Assembly: GCF_000328705.1 (NCBI RefSeq) | Contig: NC_019673.1 | Location: 8,071,501-8,135,500, forward strand | DNA: 64,000 bases | Reading direction: 5' to 3' | Source of the DNA: Saccharothrix espanaensis DSM 44229 | Lineage (GTDB): Bacteria; Actinomycetota; Actinomycetes; Mycobacteriales; Pseudonocardiaceae | Shown: piece after piece, positions 32,752 through 42,367 of the stretch | Numbering within the stretch: position 1 is the first letter of the stretch | Layout of the letters: every line of letters begins with the position of its first letter | Program-made: the position numbers and the translations under genes | Notes under the pieces: model-generated | What the model was told of the DNA's origin: nothing | Databases searched by the model: none | The model's input: only the letters and a program-made list of their open reading frames with translations

Positions 32752-34257
32752 TCAGCGCCCGTAGAGCACCTTGACCAGCCGCACGACGTGCCTGATCGTG
32801 CGCGATCCGCGCTCGTAGGTCATCGGGTTCAAGGCCGCCGCGAAACGCTTCCGGGTGACCGCGTGCGCGTAGGTGAACTCACGCAGCCCGTCCTCGCCGT
32901 GGATGCGCCCGAACCCCGAATCGCCCACGCCGCCGAAGGGCAGCCCGGGTACCGAGGCGTAGGCGAGCACCGAGTTCACCGACACCATGCCGCAGCGCAG
33001 CTTGTCCGCCAGCTCCTCGCCGCGGTTGCGGGAGAACACCGTCGCGCCCAGCCCGTAGGGCAGCGAGTTGGCCCGCCGCACGGCCTCGTCCGCGTCGGCC
33101 ACCCTGGTCAGCACCAGCGTGGGCCCGAACGTCTCGTCGGTCACCGCCGTCGAGTCGTCCGGCACGTCCACCAGGACCACCGGCTCGACGTACGGCGGCC
33201 GGATCGACTCCAGCCCTCCCACCACCGCCCGCCCGCCGCGCTCCAACGCGTCGGCCACGTGCGACTTGATGATCTCGACCTGCTTGGGCATGGTGATCGG
33301 CCCGAAGTCCGCGTCCGGCTCGCCGCCGGGCCGCAGCTTCTTCGCCTTCTCCACCACGAGCTTGACGAACTCGTCGTACACCGCGTCCGCGACGTAGACC
33401 CGCTCGACGCCCGCGCACGTCTGGCCGGCGTTGAAGATGCCGCCCCACACGGTCGCCTCGGCCGCGCCGCGCACGTCCGCGTCCTCCGCGACGATCAGCG
33501 GGTCCTTGCCGCCGCACTCGACCAGCACTGGGGTCAGCGTCGCCGCGCAGGAGGCCATGACCTTCCTGCCGGTCGGCGTGGACCCGGTGAACGCCAGCTT
33601 GTCGACCCCGGCCGCGCACAGCGCCGCGCCGGTCTCGCCGAACCCCGTTACCACCTGGAACACCGGGTGCTCCGGGACGACCTCGGCGAACGTGGCACCG
33701 AGGAACACCCCGACGCCGGGGGTGAACTCGCTGGGCTTGAACACCACGGCGTTGCCGGCGGCCAGCGCGTAGGCGATCGAGCCCATCGGGGTGAACGCCG
33801 GGTAGTTCCACGGCCCGATCACGCCGACCACGCCCAGCGGGAGGTACTCCAGCGTCGCCGCGTGGTTGTACATCAGCATGCCGGGCCTGACCTTGCGCTT
33901 GCCCAGCGTCTTGGGCGCCTGCCGGGCCGCCCAGTGCAGGTGGTCGATCACCAGGGCCAGCTCGGTGCGCGCGTCGTCGGCGGACTTGCCGGTCTCCGCG
34001 CTGATCAGGGTCTGGAACTCGTCCAGCCGCTTGACCAGCAGCCGGCGCCAGGCGTCCAGCCGGGTGCGCCGGCCGTCGAACCCGAGGCCGGCCCAGAACA
34101 CCGCCGCCGGCCGCGCCGACTCGACCGCGGCCCGCACGTCGGCCTCGCCGTGCACCGGGTGGTGCGCGATGACCTCGCCCGTGCGCGGGTCGAGCGAGGC
34201 GAACCGCTTCTGCTCGCCGTCGGCCCGCGAGGGCTTGGTGGGGGCGGTCTGGGTCAT
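32752..34257 (-). CDS. NAD(P)-dependent aldehyde dehydrogenase
   Basis: 501 aa. Complete ALDH fold: substrate loop GVVGVIGPWNYPAFTPMGSI (about 150), cofactor Lys-Pro in VVFKPSEFTP, Gly motif FTGSTPTGRKV, catalytic Glu in VLVECGGKDP and catalytic Cys in FNAGQTCAGVERVYV (about residue 300). Ends without the usual tail motif, with a basic stretch RTIRHVVRLVKVLYGR. Substrate not evident; the group includes succinate-semialdehyde and medium-chain aldehyde enzymes. A GTTAC-type palindrome lies 27 bases before the ATG, linking it to the acyl-CoA genes. Confidence 0.93.
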   Translation of the reverse strand: MTQTAPTKPSRADGEQKRFASLDPRTGEVIAHHPVHGEADVRAAVESARPAAVFWAGLGFDGRRTRLDAWRRLLVKRLDEFQTLISAETGKSADDARTELALVIDHLHWAARQAPKTLGKRKVRPGMLMYNHAATLEYLPLGVVGVIGPWNYPAFTPMGSIAYALAAGNAVVFKPSEFTPGVGVFLGATFAEVVPEHPVFQVVTGFGETGAALCAAGVDKLAFTGSTPTGRKVMASCAATLTPVLVECGGKDPLIVAEDADVRGAAEATVWGGIFNAGQTCAGVERVYVADAVYDEFVKLVVEKAKKLRPGGEPDADFGPITMPKQVEIIKSHVADALERGGRAVVGGLESIRPPYVEPVVLVDVPDDSTAVTDETFGPTLVLTRVADADEAVRRANSLPYGLGATVFSRNRGEELADKLRCGMVSVNSVLAYASVPGLPFGGVGDSGFGRIHGEDGLREFTYAHAVTRKRFAAALNPMTYERGSRTIRHVVRLVKVLYGR

Positions 34258-34283
34258 CGGGGGCCCTCCAGGTGCACGAAGGT

Positions 34284-34299
34284 GTTACTCGACAGTAAC
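34284..34299. promoter_or_regulatory. GTTAC-N6-GTAAC site before aldehyde dehydrogenase
   Basis: GTTAC-TCGACA-GTAAC, a perfect 5-bp-arm palindrome. The 15-base string TGTTACTCGWCAGTA containing it is shared with the ethylmalonyl-CoA mutase site. Confidence 0.7.
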
Positions 34300-34328
34300 G
34301 GCTGACCGCAGCAGATGTCAGCCCCCGT

Positions 34329-35321
34329 TCAGCCCTTCGGGACCTTGGGCAGCACGGCCTTCGCGAAGGCCACCGCCATCGCGCACCGGTCGAACTCCGA
34401 CTTCTTGGGCCCGGCCGCCTTCACCTCGACGATCTCGCCCTCCTCGCCGGTGTTGAGCCGCTGGACCCACTTCACCGAGCACGACGGGTACGCGCCGGAG
34501 TTCTCCAGCTGGTAGCCCGTCGTCCCGCCGAGGTCCACCTCGACCTGCTTGGCGTCGAACTTGCGGTCCGCCGGGACGAACGTGGACCGCATGTCCAGCG
34601 TGATCTCCTTGCCGTTGGCCACCCACGAGCAGTTGTGCAGCCCGTACGGGTAGATCCGGTTGTCCGCGCCGACGGCCGCTTCGACCGCGGCCTTGTCCAC
34701 CAGCGCGCACGGGTCGAGCGTGACCAGGGAGTCCTTCGGCGGCGACTTCACGCCCACCCGGTCCTTGAGCAGCTTGACCACCGACTCGGCCACCTTGCGG
34801 CCGGGGGCGCACGCGTCGCCCTCCTTGTAGCCGATCTGCACGGTCAGCCCGAGCGCCGGCTTCTCCTGGGTGATCACCGAGACGAAGCACGCGCTGGTGT
34901 CCAGCGTCTGCTCGTAGCTCTTGAGCCCGGCGAGCTGCTTGTCCGCGTTCTTCAGCTCGGTGGTCATGGTCTGGCCGATCTCCACGGTGACCGCCAGGTC
35001 CTTGCCGTTCTTGTCCTTCATGAAGTTGGAGCACCGGCTGAACCCGGTCGCCGACACCTCGCCGGGCGTGCCCAGCGTCTCCAGCAGCTTGCGGTCCAGC
35101 AGCTTGCACGGGTCGATCAGCCGCAGCTTGTCGGCGGCGAACGCCGGGTCCACCGGCTGCCCGTCCGGCACGTTCGTGGGCTGCGGGCCGGTGGTCTCGG
35201 TGACGTTCTCCGCGGCCGCCTGCACCGTGTGACGCGGGTACGGCTTGTGCTTGGCGAGGTCCGTGCCGGCGCAGGCGGACACGAGCAGGAGCGCGCACAG
35301 GACAGCGACGAGACGGGGCAC
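34329..35321 (-). CDS. Two-repeat DUF3558-like lipoprotein
   Basis: 330 aa. GTG 35321 gives signal MPRLVAVLCALLLVSACAGT with lipobox VSAC. Two similar halves follow, each opened by a Cys in the same context (LRLIDPCKLLDRKLLETLGT about residue 68; LVTLDPCALVDKAAVEAAVG about 205) and each with later paired Cys (FSRCSNFM; HNCSWVA). This is the DUF3558 pattern twice. TACCGT six bases before the start suggests a leaderless message. Membrane-anchored outside; role unknown. Confidence 0.82.
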   Translation of the reverse strand: MPRLVAVLCALLLVSACAGTDLAKHKPYPRHTVQAAAENVTETTGPQPTNVPDGQPVDPAFAADKLRLIDPCKLLDRKLLETLGTPGEVSATGFSRCSNFMKDKNGKDLAVTVEIGQTMTTELKNADKQLAGLKSYEQTLDTSACFVSVITQEKPALGLTVQIGYKEGDACAPGRKVAESVVKLLKDRVGVKSPPKDSLVTLDPCALVDKAAVEAAVGADNRIYPYGLHNCSWVANGKEITLDMRSTFVPADRKFDAKQVEVDLGGTTGYQLENSGAYPSCSVKWVQRLNTGEEGEIVEVKAAGPKKSEFDRCAMAVAFAKAVLPKVPKG

Positions 35322-35451
35322 GCGTGCACGGTAGCGACCGCCCCGCCGATTCGTGGAGGGAACCCTGTGTTCGGGCTCACCACGCCTATCGGGAACGATT
35401 CAGAACATCATCCCGCTACACCTGGTGAACCCCTACGAGAGGAGCACCGAG

Positions 35452-35535
35452 TTGCGCGACCGCATCCGCCGCGCCATCCGCCGTTTCGACGCCTGGACCG
35501 TCGAGGCCTTCAACCCCGTCTACCCGCGCCGTTAG
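35452..35535 (+). CDS. Possible small basic protein
   Basis: 27 aa from TTG 35452, with GAGAGGAG seven bases upstream: LRDRIRRAIRRFDAWTVEAF plus NPVYPRR. It is amphipathic and strongly basic at its start, like a membrane-surface helix. The frame is open upstream (60 aa in all) but only this start has a ribosome-binding site. Weak call: short, no homology known to me. It ends on the stop of the minus-strand membrane protein. Confidence 0.35.
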   Translation: MRDRIRRAIRRFDAWTVEAFNPVYPRR

Positions 35536-35795
35536 GCCCCTTCCGACACGCCCTCCGCCGCGCTCTCCCGCTCGTCCGGCACCACGATCGGCCGCAGGAA
35601 CGTCCAGGTGGCGAACAGGGCCGCCAGCACCACCATCCCGACGCCGGACCACAGGTTGATGTTGAGCCCGTCGGCCTTGGCCAGGTCGGCGTCGTCGGTG
35701 AAGCCGAGCCCGACCACCACCAGCACCACGCCGTAGACCCCGAACAGGACCGCGATCACCAGTCGCAGGTCGAACAGACCGGCCTTGTGCGCCAC
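35532..35795 (-). CDS. Small two-span membrane protein downstream of the symporter
   Basis: 87 aa from GTG 35795 (GGGAGG five bases upstream). Two membrane segments: LRLVIAVLFGVYGVVLVVVG and NLWSGVGMVVLAALFATWTF, with an acidic C-terminus. Follows the symporter stop by 11 bases, so it is co-transcribed and may be an accessory subunit, as small membrane proteins paired with SSS transporters often are (inference). Confidence 0.8.
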   Translation of the reverse strand: MAHKAGLFDLRLVIAVLFGVYGVVLVVVGLGFTDDADLAKADGLNINLWSGVGMVVLAALFATWTFLRPIVVPDERESAAEGVSEGA

Positions 35796-35806
35796 GACGA
35801 CCTCCC

Positions 35807-37492
35807 TCAGCCGAAGATGATGTTGAGCACGGCCGTCAGCACCAGGACACCGATGCCGAGCAGCACGGGCGAGCGGTACCAGCCGGCGTCCGCGCCGGTG
35901 GCCGAGTGCTTGCGGGACTCCTTGGGCGTGAGGCTGTAGACCAGCCCGACCAGGCGTTCCTCCGGTACCGGCCGGGTGAAGGTGGTGACCACGACGCTGA
36001 CCACGATGTCGACCGCGAACGCCGCGCCCGCGCCGACGAAGCTCGCGCCCTGGCCGGGCAGGTCGACCACGCCGGTCTCGGCGAGCACGAACACCGCCAC
36101 CGCCGCGAGCGTGCCGGACACCAGGCCGATCCAGCCCGCCGCCGCCGACATCCGCTTCCAGAACATGGCCAGGATGAACGTGGCGAACAGCGGCGCGTTG
36201 AAGAACGAGAACAGCGCCTGGATGTAGTCCATGATGTTGCCGTAGCCGGCCGCCAGGAACGCGGTGCCGATGGCGATCAGCGTGCCGCCGATGGTGGCCA
36301 GCCGGCCGATCCGCAGGTAGTACTCGTCCGGGCGGTCCTTGCGGACGTAGTCCTGCCACAGGTCGTAGGTGAACACCGTGTTGAACGACGACACGTTCGC
36401 CGCCACGCCCGCCATGAACGAGGCCAGCAGGCCGGTGATGGCGATGCCGAGCATGCCGTTGGGCAGCAGTTCGCCGATCAGCGCGGGCAGCGCGTTGTTG
36501 TAGACGATCCCGGAGCTGCCGTCGCCGGCCTTCAGCGCCTGCATCTCGGGCACGACCAGCGCCGCGATGATGCCCGGGATGATGATCACGAACGGGATCA
36601 GCGCCTTGGGGTACGCGCCGATGATCGGCGTGCGCCGGGCGGCCGACATGCTCTTGGCCGACAGCGCGCGCTGCACCTCGGCGAAGTTCGTCGTCCAGTA
36701 GCCGAACGAGAGCACGAACCCGAGCCCGAACACGATGCCGATGACGCTGAGCACCGGGTTCTGGATGCCGGTCAGCTCGGTCGCGGGCCACGCGGAGAGC
36801 TGCTCGGAGCCACCGGGGCCGGCGGTGACCTTGTCCACCAGGCCCTGCCAGCCGCCGACCTTGTGCAGGCCGACGATGGTCAGCGGGAGCAGCGCGGCGA
36901 CGATCACGAAGAACTGGAGCACCTCGTTGTAGATCGCCGCCGACAGGCCGCCGAGCGTGGTGTAGGTGAGCACGATCAGCGCGGCGATGACCACCGACAG
37001 CGGGATCGGCCAGCCGAGCATCAGGTTGAGCAGGAACGCCAGCGCGTAGAGGTTCACGCCCGCGATGAGCACCTGCGCGACGGCGAAGCTGATGGCGTTG
37101 ACCAGGTGCGCGCCCTTGCCGAACCGGCGGCGCAGGAACTCCGGGACGCTGCGGACCTTGGAGCCGTAGTAGAACGGCATCATCACCAGGCCGAGGAACA
37201 CCATGGCCGGGATCGCGCCGATCCAGTAGTAGTGCACGGTCGCCATGCCGTACTGGGCGCCGTTGGCGGCCATGCCCAGCAGCTCGATCGCGCCGAGGTT
37301 CGCGGAGATGAACGCCAGGCCGGTCACCCAGGCGGGCAGCGAGCGGCCGGAGAGCAGGAAGTCCAGGCTCGACGACACCGACCGGCGGGCCAGGAAACCG
37401 ATACCGAGCACGAACGCGAAGTAGATCGCCAGCAACGCGTAGTCCAGCGGTCCGGCGTCCAGCCGGAGGTCCGCCTCGGCGAGCACGGGCAC
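35807..37492 (-). CDS. Sodium/solute symporter (SSS family)
   Basis: 561 aa, about 13-14 membrane segments, LeuT-fold SSS transporter. Family features: YFAFVLGIGFLARRSVSSSL with RSLPAWVTGLAFISANLGAI near the N-terminus, LTYTTLGGLSAAIYNEVLQF (sodium-site region), GYWTTNFAEVQRALSAKSMS and TGLLASFMAGVAANVSSFNT. Closer to the sugar/inositol SGLT branch than to PutP or ActP by these motifs; substrate unproven. Start GTG 37492. Confidence 0.9.
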   Translation of the reverse strand: MPVLAEADLRLDAGPLDYALLAIYFAFVLGIGFLARRSVSSSLDFLLSGRSLPAWVTGLAFISANLGAIELLGMAANGAQYGMATVHYYWIGAIPAMVFLGLVMMPFYYGSKVRSVPEFLRRRFGKGAHLVNAISFAVAQVLIAGVNLYALAFLLNLMLGWPIPLSVVIAALIVLTYTTLGGLSAAIYNEVLQFFVIVAALLPLTIVGLHKVGGWQGLVDKVTAGPGGSEQLSAWPATELTGIQNPVLSVIGIVFGLGFVLSFGYWTTNFAEVQRALSAKSMSAARRTPIIGAYPKALIPFVIIIPGIIAALVVPEMQALKAGDGSSGIVYNNALPALIGELLPNGMLGIAITGLLASFMAGVAANVSSFNTVFTYDLWQDYVRKDRPDEYYLRIGRLATIGGTLIAIGTAFLAAGYGNIMDYIQALFSFFNAPLFATFILAMFWKRMSAAAGWIGLVSGTLAAVAVFVLAETGVVDLPGQGASFVGAGAAFAVDIVVSVVVTTFTRPVPEERLVGLVYSLTPKESRKHSATGADAGWYRSPVLLGIGVLVLTAVLNIIFG

Positions 37493-37626
37493 CGTCGCCC
37501 ACCTCCCTGTTCAACAAGGTCGAACAACAACAGACATTAACCCACAGCCGATCATGCCGACCGTAGTGCAATCGGGCGGTCTTCGCCGATCTGAACTACC
37601 CGCGGCCACACCGCGTACTCCCGGGC

Positions 37627-38322
37627 GTGATCCCCGATCCCGACAGCCCCGACCAGACGCCCGTAGTCAGCGCGTACGGCGTCGAGTACACGGCCCGCGA
37701 GCTCAAGCCGTGGCTGCTGGACGACTACACCCGAACCGGTGGTTACGAACTGCGGTTCCTGATCCGGCACATCGGCTACCCGGACGACCCCCGGTGCGTC
37801 AGCCACCGGCCGGGCGCGCTGACCGCGCACCGCGCGGCGGGCCGCCTGGTGCTGCTCTACCACCAGGTCGGCGACGAGGACTACGCCGGCGGTGCCGCCG
37901 CCGGGCGCGCACACGCGACGGCCGCGCTCACCGACGCGCGCGGGCAGGACTACCCGGAGCACCTGCCGTTCCTGTTCGTCCCGGCGACGCGGCCGGGCGC
38001 ACGGCGACCGGAGGCCGCGGCCTACCTGGCGGGCGCGGCGGAGGTGGTCGGGCCGTCACGCACGTGGTGCGCCGGCCCGGTCGACCTGGTGCACGGCCTC
38101 CAGGACCGCGCGGCGGCGGCCGGGTACGTGCTCTCCGGCGAGGAGGACGACGTCCGCGCGGGCATCGCGTTCTACCGCTGGAACCACGGCCGCATCTACC
38201 CCGGCCGGATCGACGCCGGGCTGGTCAAGTCCTACGTCGACCTCTCGGTGTTCGACGACCCGGCACCGGCCGATCACCCCCGGGACGATCAGCGGGTGAT
38301 CACGAACGGCGTCTCGGCGTAG
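37627..38322 (+). CDS. Hypothetical protein, possibly DUF1906-like
   Basis: 231 aa, cytoplasmic (no signal). TGGYELRFLIRHIGYPDDPR and RLVLLYHQVGDEDYAGGAAA followed by GRAHATAALTDARG recall the DUF1906 glycoside-hydrolase-like fold (a barrel with a dA..A..A helix after the second strand), but catalytic residues cannot be confirmed. Its last 34 bases overlap the converging lipoprotein gene. Confidence 0.65.
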   Translation: MIPDPDSPDQTPVVSAYGVEYTARELKPWLLDDYTRTGGYELRFLIRHIGYPDDPRCVSHRPGALTAHRAAGRLVLLYHQVGDEDYAGGAAAGRAHATAALTDARGQDYPEHLPFLFVPATRPGARRPEAAAYLAGAAEVVGPSRTWCAGPVDLVHGLQDRAAAAGYVLSGEEDDVRAGIAFYRWNHGRIYPGRIDAGLVKSYVDLSVFDDPAPADHPRDDQRVITNGVSA

Positions 38323-38690
38323 TACGGCCCCGATGTCGCGCCGATGACGAATTGGGTACCGGGAGCGGAAGTCTGGAAGGAATCCGGCACCTTCACCAAC
38401 ACCCCGGCGAACCGGCCCGCGCCATCCGTCGCCGCATCACCGACCCGCTGCCCGTGAAAGGTGAACACGACTCGGCTGTTGGCGGGATATCCCTCACCGC
38501 TGAGCCGGACCTCGTCACCGGCTTTGGCGGACTTCGGCTGGGTCACCAGCCGGGCCGCCGCCGGGGAAGCCGTGGAACTGCCCGCCGCCACCGGCACCGG
38601 GCTCATCGCCGGCTCGGATTCGCAGGCCACCGTCAGGCCGAGCAGCACGGCGATCAGCGCGAGGAGTGGCCGGGGTCTTCGTCCAGGCAC
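38289..38690 (-). CDS. Small lipoprotein with an Ig-like domain
   Basis: 133 aa. GTG 38690 gives signal MPGRRPRPLLALIAVLLGLT with lipobox TVAC. A Ser/Ala linker and one beta-sandwich-like module follow (AKAGDEVRLSGEGYPANSRV, VGDAATDGAGRFAGVLVKVP, GATSGPYYAETPFVITR). No enzyme motif. Overlaps the 3' end of the converging gene at 37627 by 34 bases. Confidence 0.75.
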   Translation of the reverse strand: MPGRRPRPLLALIAVLLGLTVACESEPAMSPVPVAAGSSTASPAAARLVTQPKSAKAGDEVRLSGEGYPANSRVVFTFHGQRVGDAATDGAGRFAGVLVKVPDSFQTSAPGTQFVIGATSGPYYAETPFVITR

Positions 38691-38900
38691 GGTGCCTCCC
38701 CAAGTCGATTCGCCGGGCCGTCAGCGTATATCGCGAATTGCGCGCTGCCACGCGGCCGAACGGCGTACTCGCCCCGGACCACCGCCGACCGGCCGCGCCC
38801 GTAGCGCAGAACTTTTCGCGAGCCCCTCTCGAATAGCTTCCGGTGTAAGGTCGGAGCGCATCCGACTGGGGGTTTTTCGACAGGTCGACCCGGAGGCTTC

Positions 38901-39725
38901 GTGGACATCTGGCGACCCGTGCACATCACCCACCTGCGACCGGCCGGGATCGTTTCCTGGATCGTGGTCGAACCCCGAAAGCAGTCGCTCGAACTGCGCA
39001 TAGCCCGGATGGACCCGATAACGCTGTACCCGGCGGGGTTGGGCTGCCTGGTCGTCTACTCGCCATTGACCGCATTATTAGGGCTTCCGGGCATTGTGCT
39101 GATGTTGATGCTCAGCGTCGCCACACCGCCGGCGGTCCACCAGCACATGAAGCGGCAGGCGCTGGTCAGGTTCGGCCCGAGCTGGCGGATCTCGCAGGTC
39201 ACCACCGCCCACTTCCGCCACCTGCCGGGCTCCTACCGCAGACTAGGCCGCGAGCTGGCCGAGCACCTCGACGGGATGTGGAACAGCCTGGCCGCCCGCA
39301 CCGGCTGGCTGACCGCCGACAAGCTGCACGACGCCCACGGCGCCGTCTGGCGGGCGGCGCTGCTGCTGCTGGGCACGGCCGCCGACCACGCCCTGCTGCG
39401 CGAGTCGGCCCGCTACACCGAACTCGGCCACCTCGTCGAAGCCCGGACCGCCGAACTGGCGGGCGTGGAGACGGTCGTCGCCACCGTCGCCGCCCAACTG
39501 CGCGAGGCGCACGAGAAGGTCGTCCAGCTCGACGCCGTGATCGCCGCCGAGCAGGACCGCCTCTACCGCGAGCAGCACGTGGCCTACCTGGAGAGCAGGC
39601 TCACCAGCGGCACGACCGCACTGCACCCGCAAACGATGCCGCCCGCGTGGCAGGACGACCTCGACGCCATCAACGCCTGCCTCGAAGGGGCGCTGACCGT
39701 GCTGTCGCCGGACTGGCGCGGCTGA
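38901..39725 (+). CDS. Hypothetical membrane-anchored protein
   Basis: 274 aa from GTG 38901 (GGAGG four bases upstream). A hydrophobic hairpin near residues 45-75 (LYPAGLGCLVVYSPLTALLG then IVLMLMLSVATPPAV) is followed by a helical cytoplasmic part with a likely coiled coil (TAELAGVETVVATVAAQLRE and the following KVVQLDAVIAAEQDRLYREQ). Family not recognised. Stop lies four bases from the converging nucS stop. Confidence 0.7.
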   Translation: MDIWRPVHITHLRPAGIVSWIVVEPRKQSLELRIARMDPITLYPAGLGCLVVYSPLTALLGLPGIVLMLMLSVATPPAVHQHMKRQALVRFGPSWRISQVTTAHFRHLPGSYRRLGRELAEHLDGMWNSLAARTGWLTADKLHDAHGAVWRAALLLLGTAADHALLRESARYTELGHLVEARTAELAGVETVVATVAAQLREAHEKVVQLDAVIAAEQDRLYREQHVAYLESRLTSGTTALHPQTMPPAWQDDLDAINACLEGALTVLSPDWRG

Positions 39726-39729
39726 GCCG

Positions 39730-40389
39730 TCAGAACAGCCGGAACTCGGCGGACTCGATGCCGCGCAACGCGTCGTAGTCCAGCACCACGCACCGGATGC
39801 CGCGGTCCTCGGCCAGCGTCCGGGCCTGGGGCTTGATCTGCTGCGCGGCGAACACGCCCCGGACCGGCGCGAGCAGCGGGTCCCGGTTGAGCAGTTCGAG
39901 GTAGCGGGTGAGCTGCTCGACGCCGTCGATCTCGCCGCGGCGCTTGATCTCCACCGCCACCGAACCGCCGGTCGCGTCCCGGCACATCAGGTCGACCGGG
40001 CCGATCGGGGTCGGGAACTCGCGGCGCACCAGCGTCCAGCCGTCACCGAGCGTGGTCACGTGCTCGGCCAGCAGCTTCTGCAGGTCCGACTCGACGCCGT
40101 CCTTCACCAGGCCCGGCTCGGGACCCAGCTCGTGCTTCGAGTCGTGCAGCACCTCGACCAAGGTGATGATCAGCTTCTCGCCCGCCTTGTTCTGCACCAC
40201 CCACAGGTCCGGGTCCTCGATGAGCCAGCACGGCGGGCTCATCCAGTTCAACGGCTTGAACGCCCGGTCGTCGGAGTGGATGGACACCGAGCCGTCCGCC
40301 TTGATCAGCAGCAGGCGCTGGGCCATCGGGAGATGGGCCGTGAGGCGTCCGACGTAGTCGACCTGACAGCGAGCGATGACGAGGCGCAC
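39730..40389 (-). CDS. nucS: Mismatch-specific endonuclease NucS/EndoMS
   Basis: 219 aa from GTG 40389 (TAGCCT seven bases upstream; probably leaderless). The N-terminal DNA-binding domain has [20 protein letters not shown] and [19 protein letters not shown]. The C-terminal nuclease domain has [20 protein letters not shown] with the active-site Asp and ExK, then [12 protein letters not shown]. In actinobacteria this enzyme replaces MutS/MutL mismatch repair, cutting both strands at mismatches. The C-terminal ESAEFRLF ending suits the clamp-binding tail of the family. Confidence 0.94.
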   Translation of the reverse strand: MRLVIARCQVDYVGRLTAHLPMAQRLLLIKADGSVSIHSDDRAFKPLNWMSPPCWLIEDPDLWVVQNKAGEKLIITLVEVLHDSKHELGPEPGLVKDGVESDLQKLLAEHVTTLGDGWTLVRREFPTPIGPVDLMCRDATGGSVAVEIKRRGEIDGVEQLTRYLELLNRDPLLAPVRGVFAAQQIKPQARTLAEDRGIRCVVLDYDALRGIESAEFRLF

Positions 40390-40445
40390 GGCCGACAGGC
40401 TACGGGGTGCGAGCGGGGTGCCACCGGCAGGTACCGTCGAGCGCC

Positions 40446-41828
40446 GTGTCACTCCTGCGCACCAAGCCCGTCGACCAGCTCACCGGCGACGGCGACCACA
40501 CCCCGCTGCACCGCTCGCTCGGCCTGGTCCCGCTGATCGCGCTGTCGGTCGGCGCGACGCTGGGCACCGGCATCTTCGTCGTCCTCGGCCAGGCCGCCCC
40601 GGTCGCCGGGCCGGCGGTGGCGGTGTCGTTCGTGGTCGCCGCGCTGGCCGCGCTGTTCTCCGCGCTGTCCTACGCCGAGCTCGCGGGCGCGGTGCCGGTC
40701 GCCGGGTCGGCCTACTCCTACACCTACGCCACGCTCGGTGAGTTGGTCGCGTGGGTGTGCGGGTGGTGCCTGCTGCTGGAGTACGGGGTGTCCGTCGCGG
40801 CCGTGGCGGTGGGGTGGAGCGGGTACCTCAACGCCTTCCTGGACGCCACACTGGGCGTCCAGCTGCCGGCCGCGCTGTCCGGCGAGGTGGTCAACCTGCC
40901 CGCCGCGGTCGTCGTGCTGCTGGCGATGGGCGTGCTGCTGGGCGGGGTCAAGGAGAGCGCGGCGGTCACCACCGTGACGACCGCGCTCAAGGTCCTGGTG
41001 CTGCTGTTCTTCGTGGTGGTGGCGGTGTTCGGGTTCCAGACCCGGAACCTCACCCCGTTCGCGCCGGCCGGGGTCGCGGGCATCACCGGGGCCGCGTCGC
41101 TGGTGTTCTTCTCGTTCATCGGGTTCGACGCGGCGTCCACGGCGGGCGAGGAGGCCAAGAACCCCCAGCGGGACCTGCCGCGCGCCATCGTGATCTCGCT
41201 GGCGATCGTGACCGTGGTCTACGTGCTGGTCGCGCTGACCGCCGTGGGCGCGGCCGGCGTCGACGTGCTCACCGGCTCGGACGCGTCGCTGGCCGCGGTG
41301 CTGCGGCAGCTCACCGACCAGGCGTGGCCCGCCACGATCCTGTCCGCCGGCGCGGTGGTCGCGATCGCCTCGGTGGTGCTGACCGTCCTCTACGGACAGA
41401 CGCGGGTGCTGGTGGCGATGTCCCGCGACGGCCTGGTGCCGAAGGTGTTCTCCCGGGTCGGCGTGCGCCGGGTGCCCACCGCCAACACGGTGATCGTCGG
41501 CGTGGTCGTCGCGGTGCCGGCCGCGCTGGTGCCGCTCGGCCAGCTCGCGGAAGCCACCAGCATCGGAACCCTGGTCGCGTTCGGGCTGGTCAACGTGGGT
41601 GTGGTTGTGCTGCGGAGGTCACGGCCGGACCTGCCGCGCGGGTTCCGCACGCCGTGGGTGCCGGTGGTGCCGCTGCTCGGGCTCGCCCTGTGCGTGCTGC
41701 TGGTCGCCGGGCTCGCGCCCGTGACGTGGTTGGCGTTCGGGATCTGGTCCGTGGTGGGGTTGGTGGTGTACTTCGCCTACGGACGCCGCCACTCGAAGCT
41801 GGCCCCATCGCCGGCACAGGGAGAATGA
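40446..41828 (+). CDS. APC-family cationic/basic amino acid permease
   Basis: 460 aa, about 12 membrane segments. [20 protein letters not shown] (about 36) carries the APC substrate loop, and [20 protein letters not shown] (about 225) is the typical CAT/YfnA signature. GTG 40446 follows TACCGT by eight bases. Stop overlaps the Nudix gene start (ATGA), starting a three-gene run permease-Nudix-GNAT. Confidence 0.92.
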   Translation: MSLLRTKPVDQLTGDGDHTPLHRSLGLVPLIALSVGATLGTGIFVVLGQAAPVAGPAVAVSFVVAALAALFSALSYAELAGAVPVAGSAYSYTYATLGELVAWVCGWCLLLEYGVSVAAVAVGWSGYLNAFLDATLGVQLPAALSGEVVNLPAAVVVLLAMGVLLGGVKESAAVTTVTTALKVLVLLFFVVVAVFGFQTRNLTPFAPAGVAGITGAASLVFFSFIGFDAASTAGEEAKNPQRDLPRAIVISLAIVTVVYVLVALTAVGAAGVDVLTGSDASLAAVLRQLTDQAWPATILSAGAVVAIASVVLTVLYGQTRVLVAMSRDGLVPKVFSRVGVRRVPTANTVIVGVVVAVPAALVPLGQLAEATSIGTLVAFGLVNVGVVVLRRSRPDLPRGFRTPWVPVVPLLGLALCVLLVAGLAPVTWLAFGIWSVVGLVVYFAYGRRHSKLAPSPAQGE

Positions 41829-42367
41829 ACGTGGAAACCCTCGGATCGCGTGAGGTGTACGCGAACCCTTGGATGACGGTCCGCGAGGACCCGATCCGAC
41901 GTGCCGACGGCACGACCGGCATCTACGGCGTGGTCGACAAGCCCGACTACGCGCTGGTCATCCCGCTGGACGGGGAACGCCTGCGGCTGGTCGAGCAGTA
42001 CCGCTACCCGCTGGGCATGAGGCGCTGGGAGTTCCCCCAGGGCACCGCGCCGGAGGGGGAGGACGAGGAGCCGCTCGCGCTCGCCGCGCGCGAGCTGCGC
42101 GAGGAGACCGGCCTGCGCGCCGGGGAGCTGGTCGAGCTGGGCCTGCTCGACGTCGCGGCCGGCATGTCCAGCCAGCGCGGCCGGGTGTTCCTGGCGACCC
42201 GGCTCACCGAGGGCTTCCACGAGCGGGAGCACGAGGAGCAGGACATGCGCTCGGCGTGGTTCCCGCGCGCGGAGTTCGAGGCGATGGTGGCGCGCGGCGA
42301 CATCACCGACGCCCAGTCGATCGCCGCCTACACCCTGCTCCTGCTGCACGAGAACGCGCAGCCGTGA
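41825..42367 (+). CDS. Nudix hydrolase, ADP-ribose pyrophosphatase-like
   Basis: 180 aa. Opening REVYANPWMTVREDPIRRAD, then KPDYALVIPLDGERLRLVEQ and the Nudix box region EFPQGTAPEGEDEEPLALAA followed by RELREETGL. Spacing between the first Gly and the REL-REETG core is one or two residues longer than the strict motif, but the metal-binding REXXEE core is intact. Likely removes nucleoside diphosphate sugars. Overlaps the permease stop and the GNAT start by 4 bp each. Confidence 0.9.
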   Translation: MNVETLGSREVYANPWMTVREDPIRRADGTTGIYGVVDKPDYALVIPLDGERLRLVEQYRYPLGMRRWEFPQGTAPEGEDEEPLALAARELREETGLRAGELVELGLLDVAAGMSSQRGRVFLATRLTEGFHEREHEEQDMRSAWFPRAEFEAMVARGDITDAQSIAAYTLLLLHENAQP

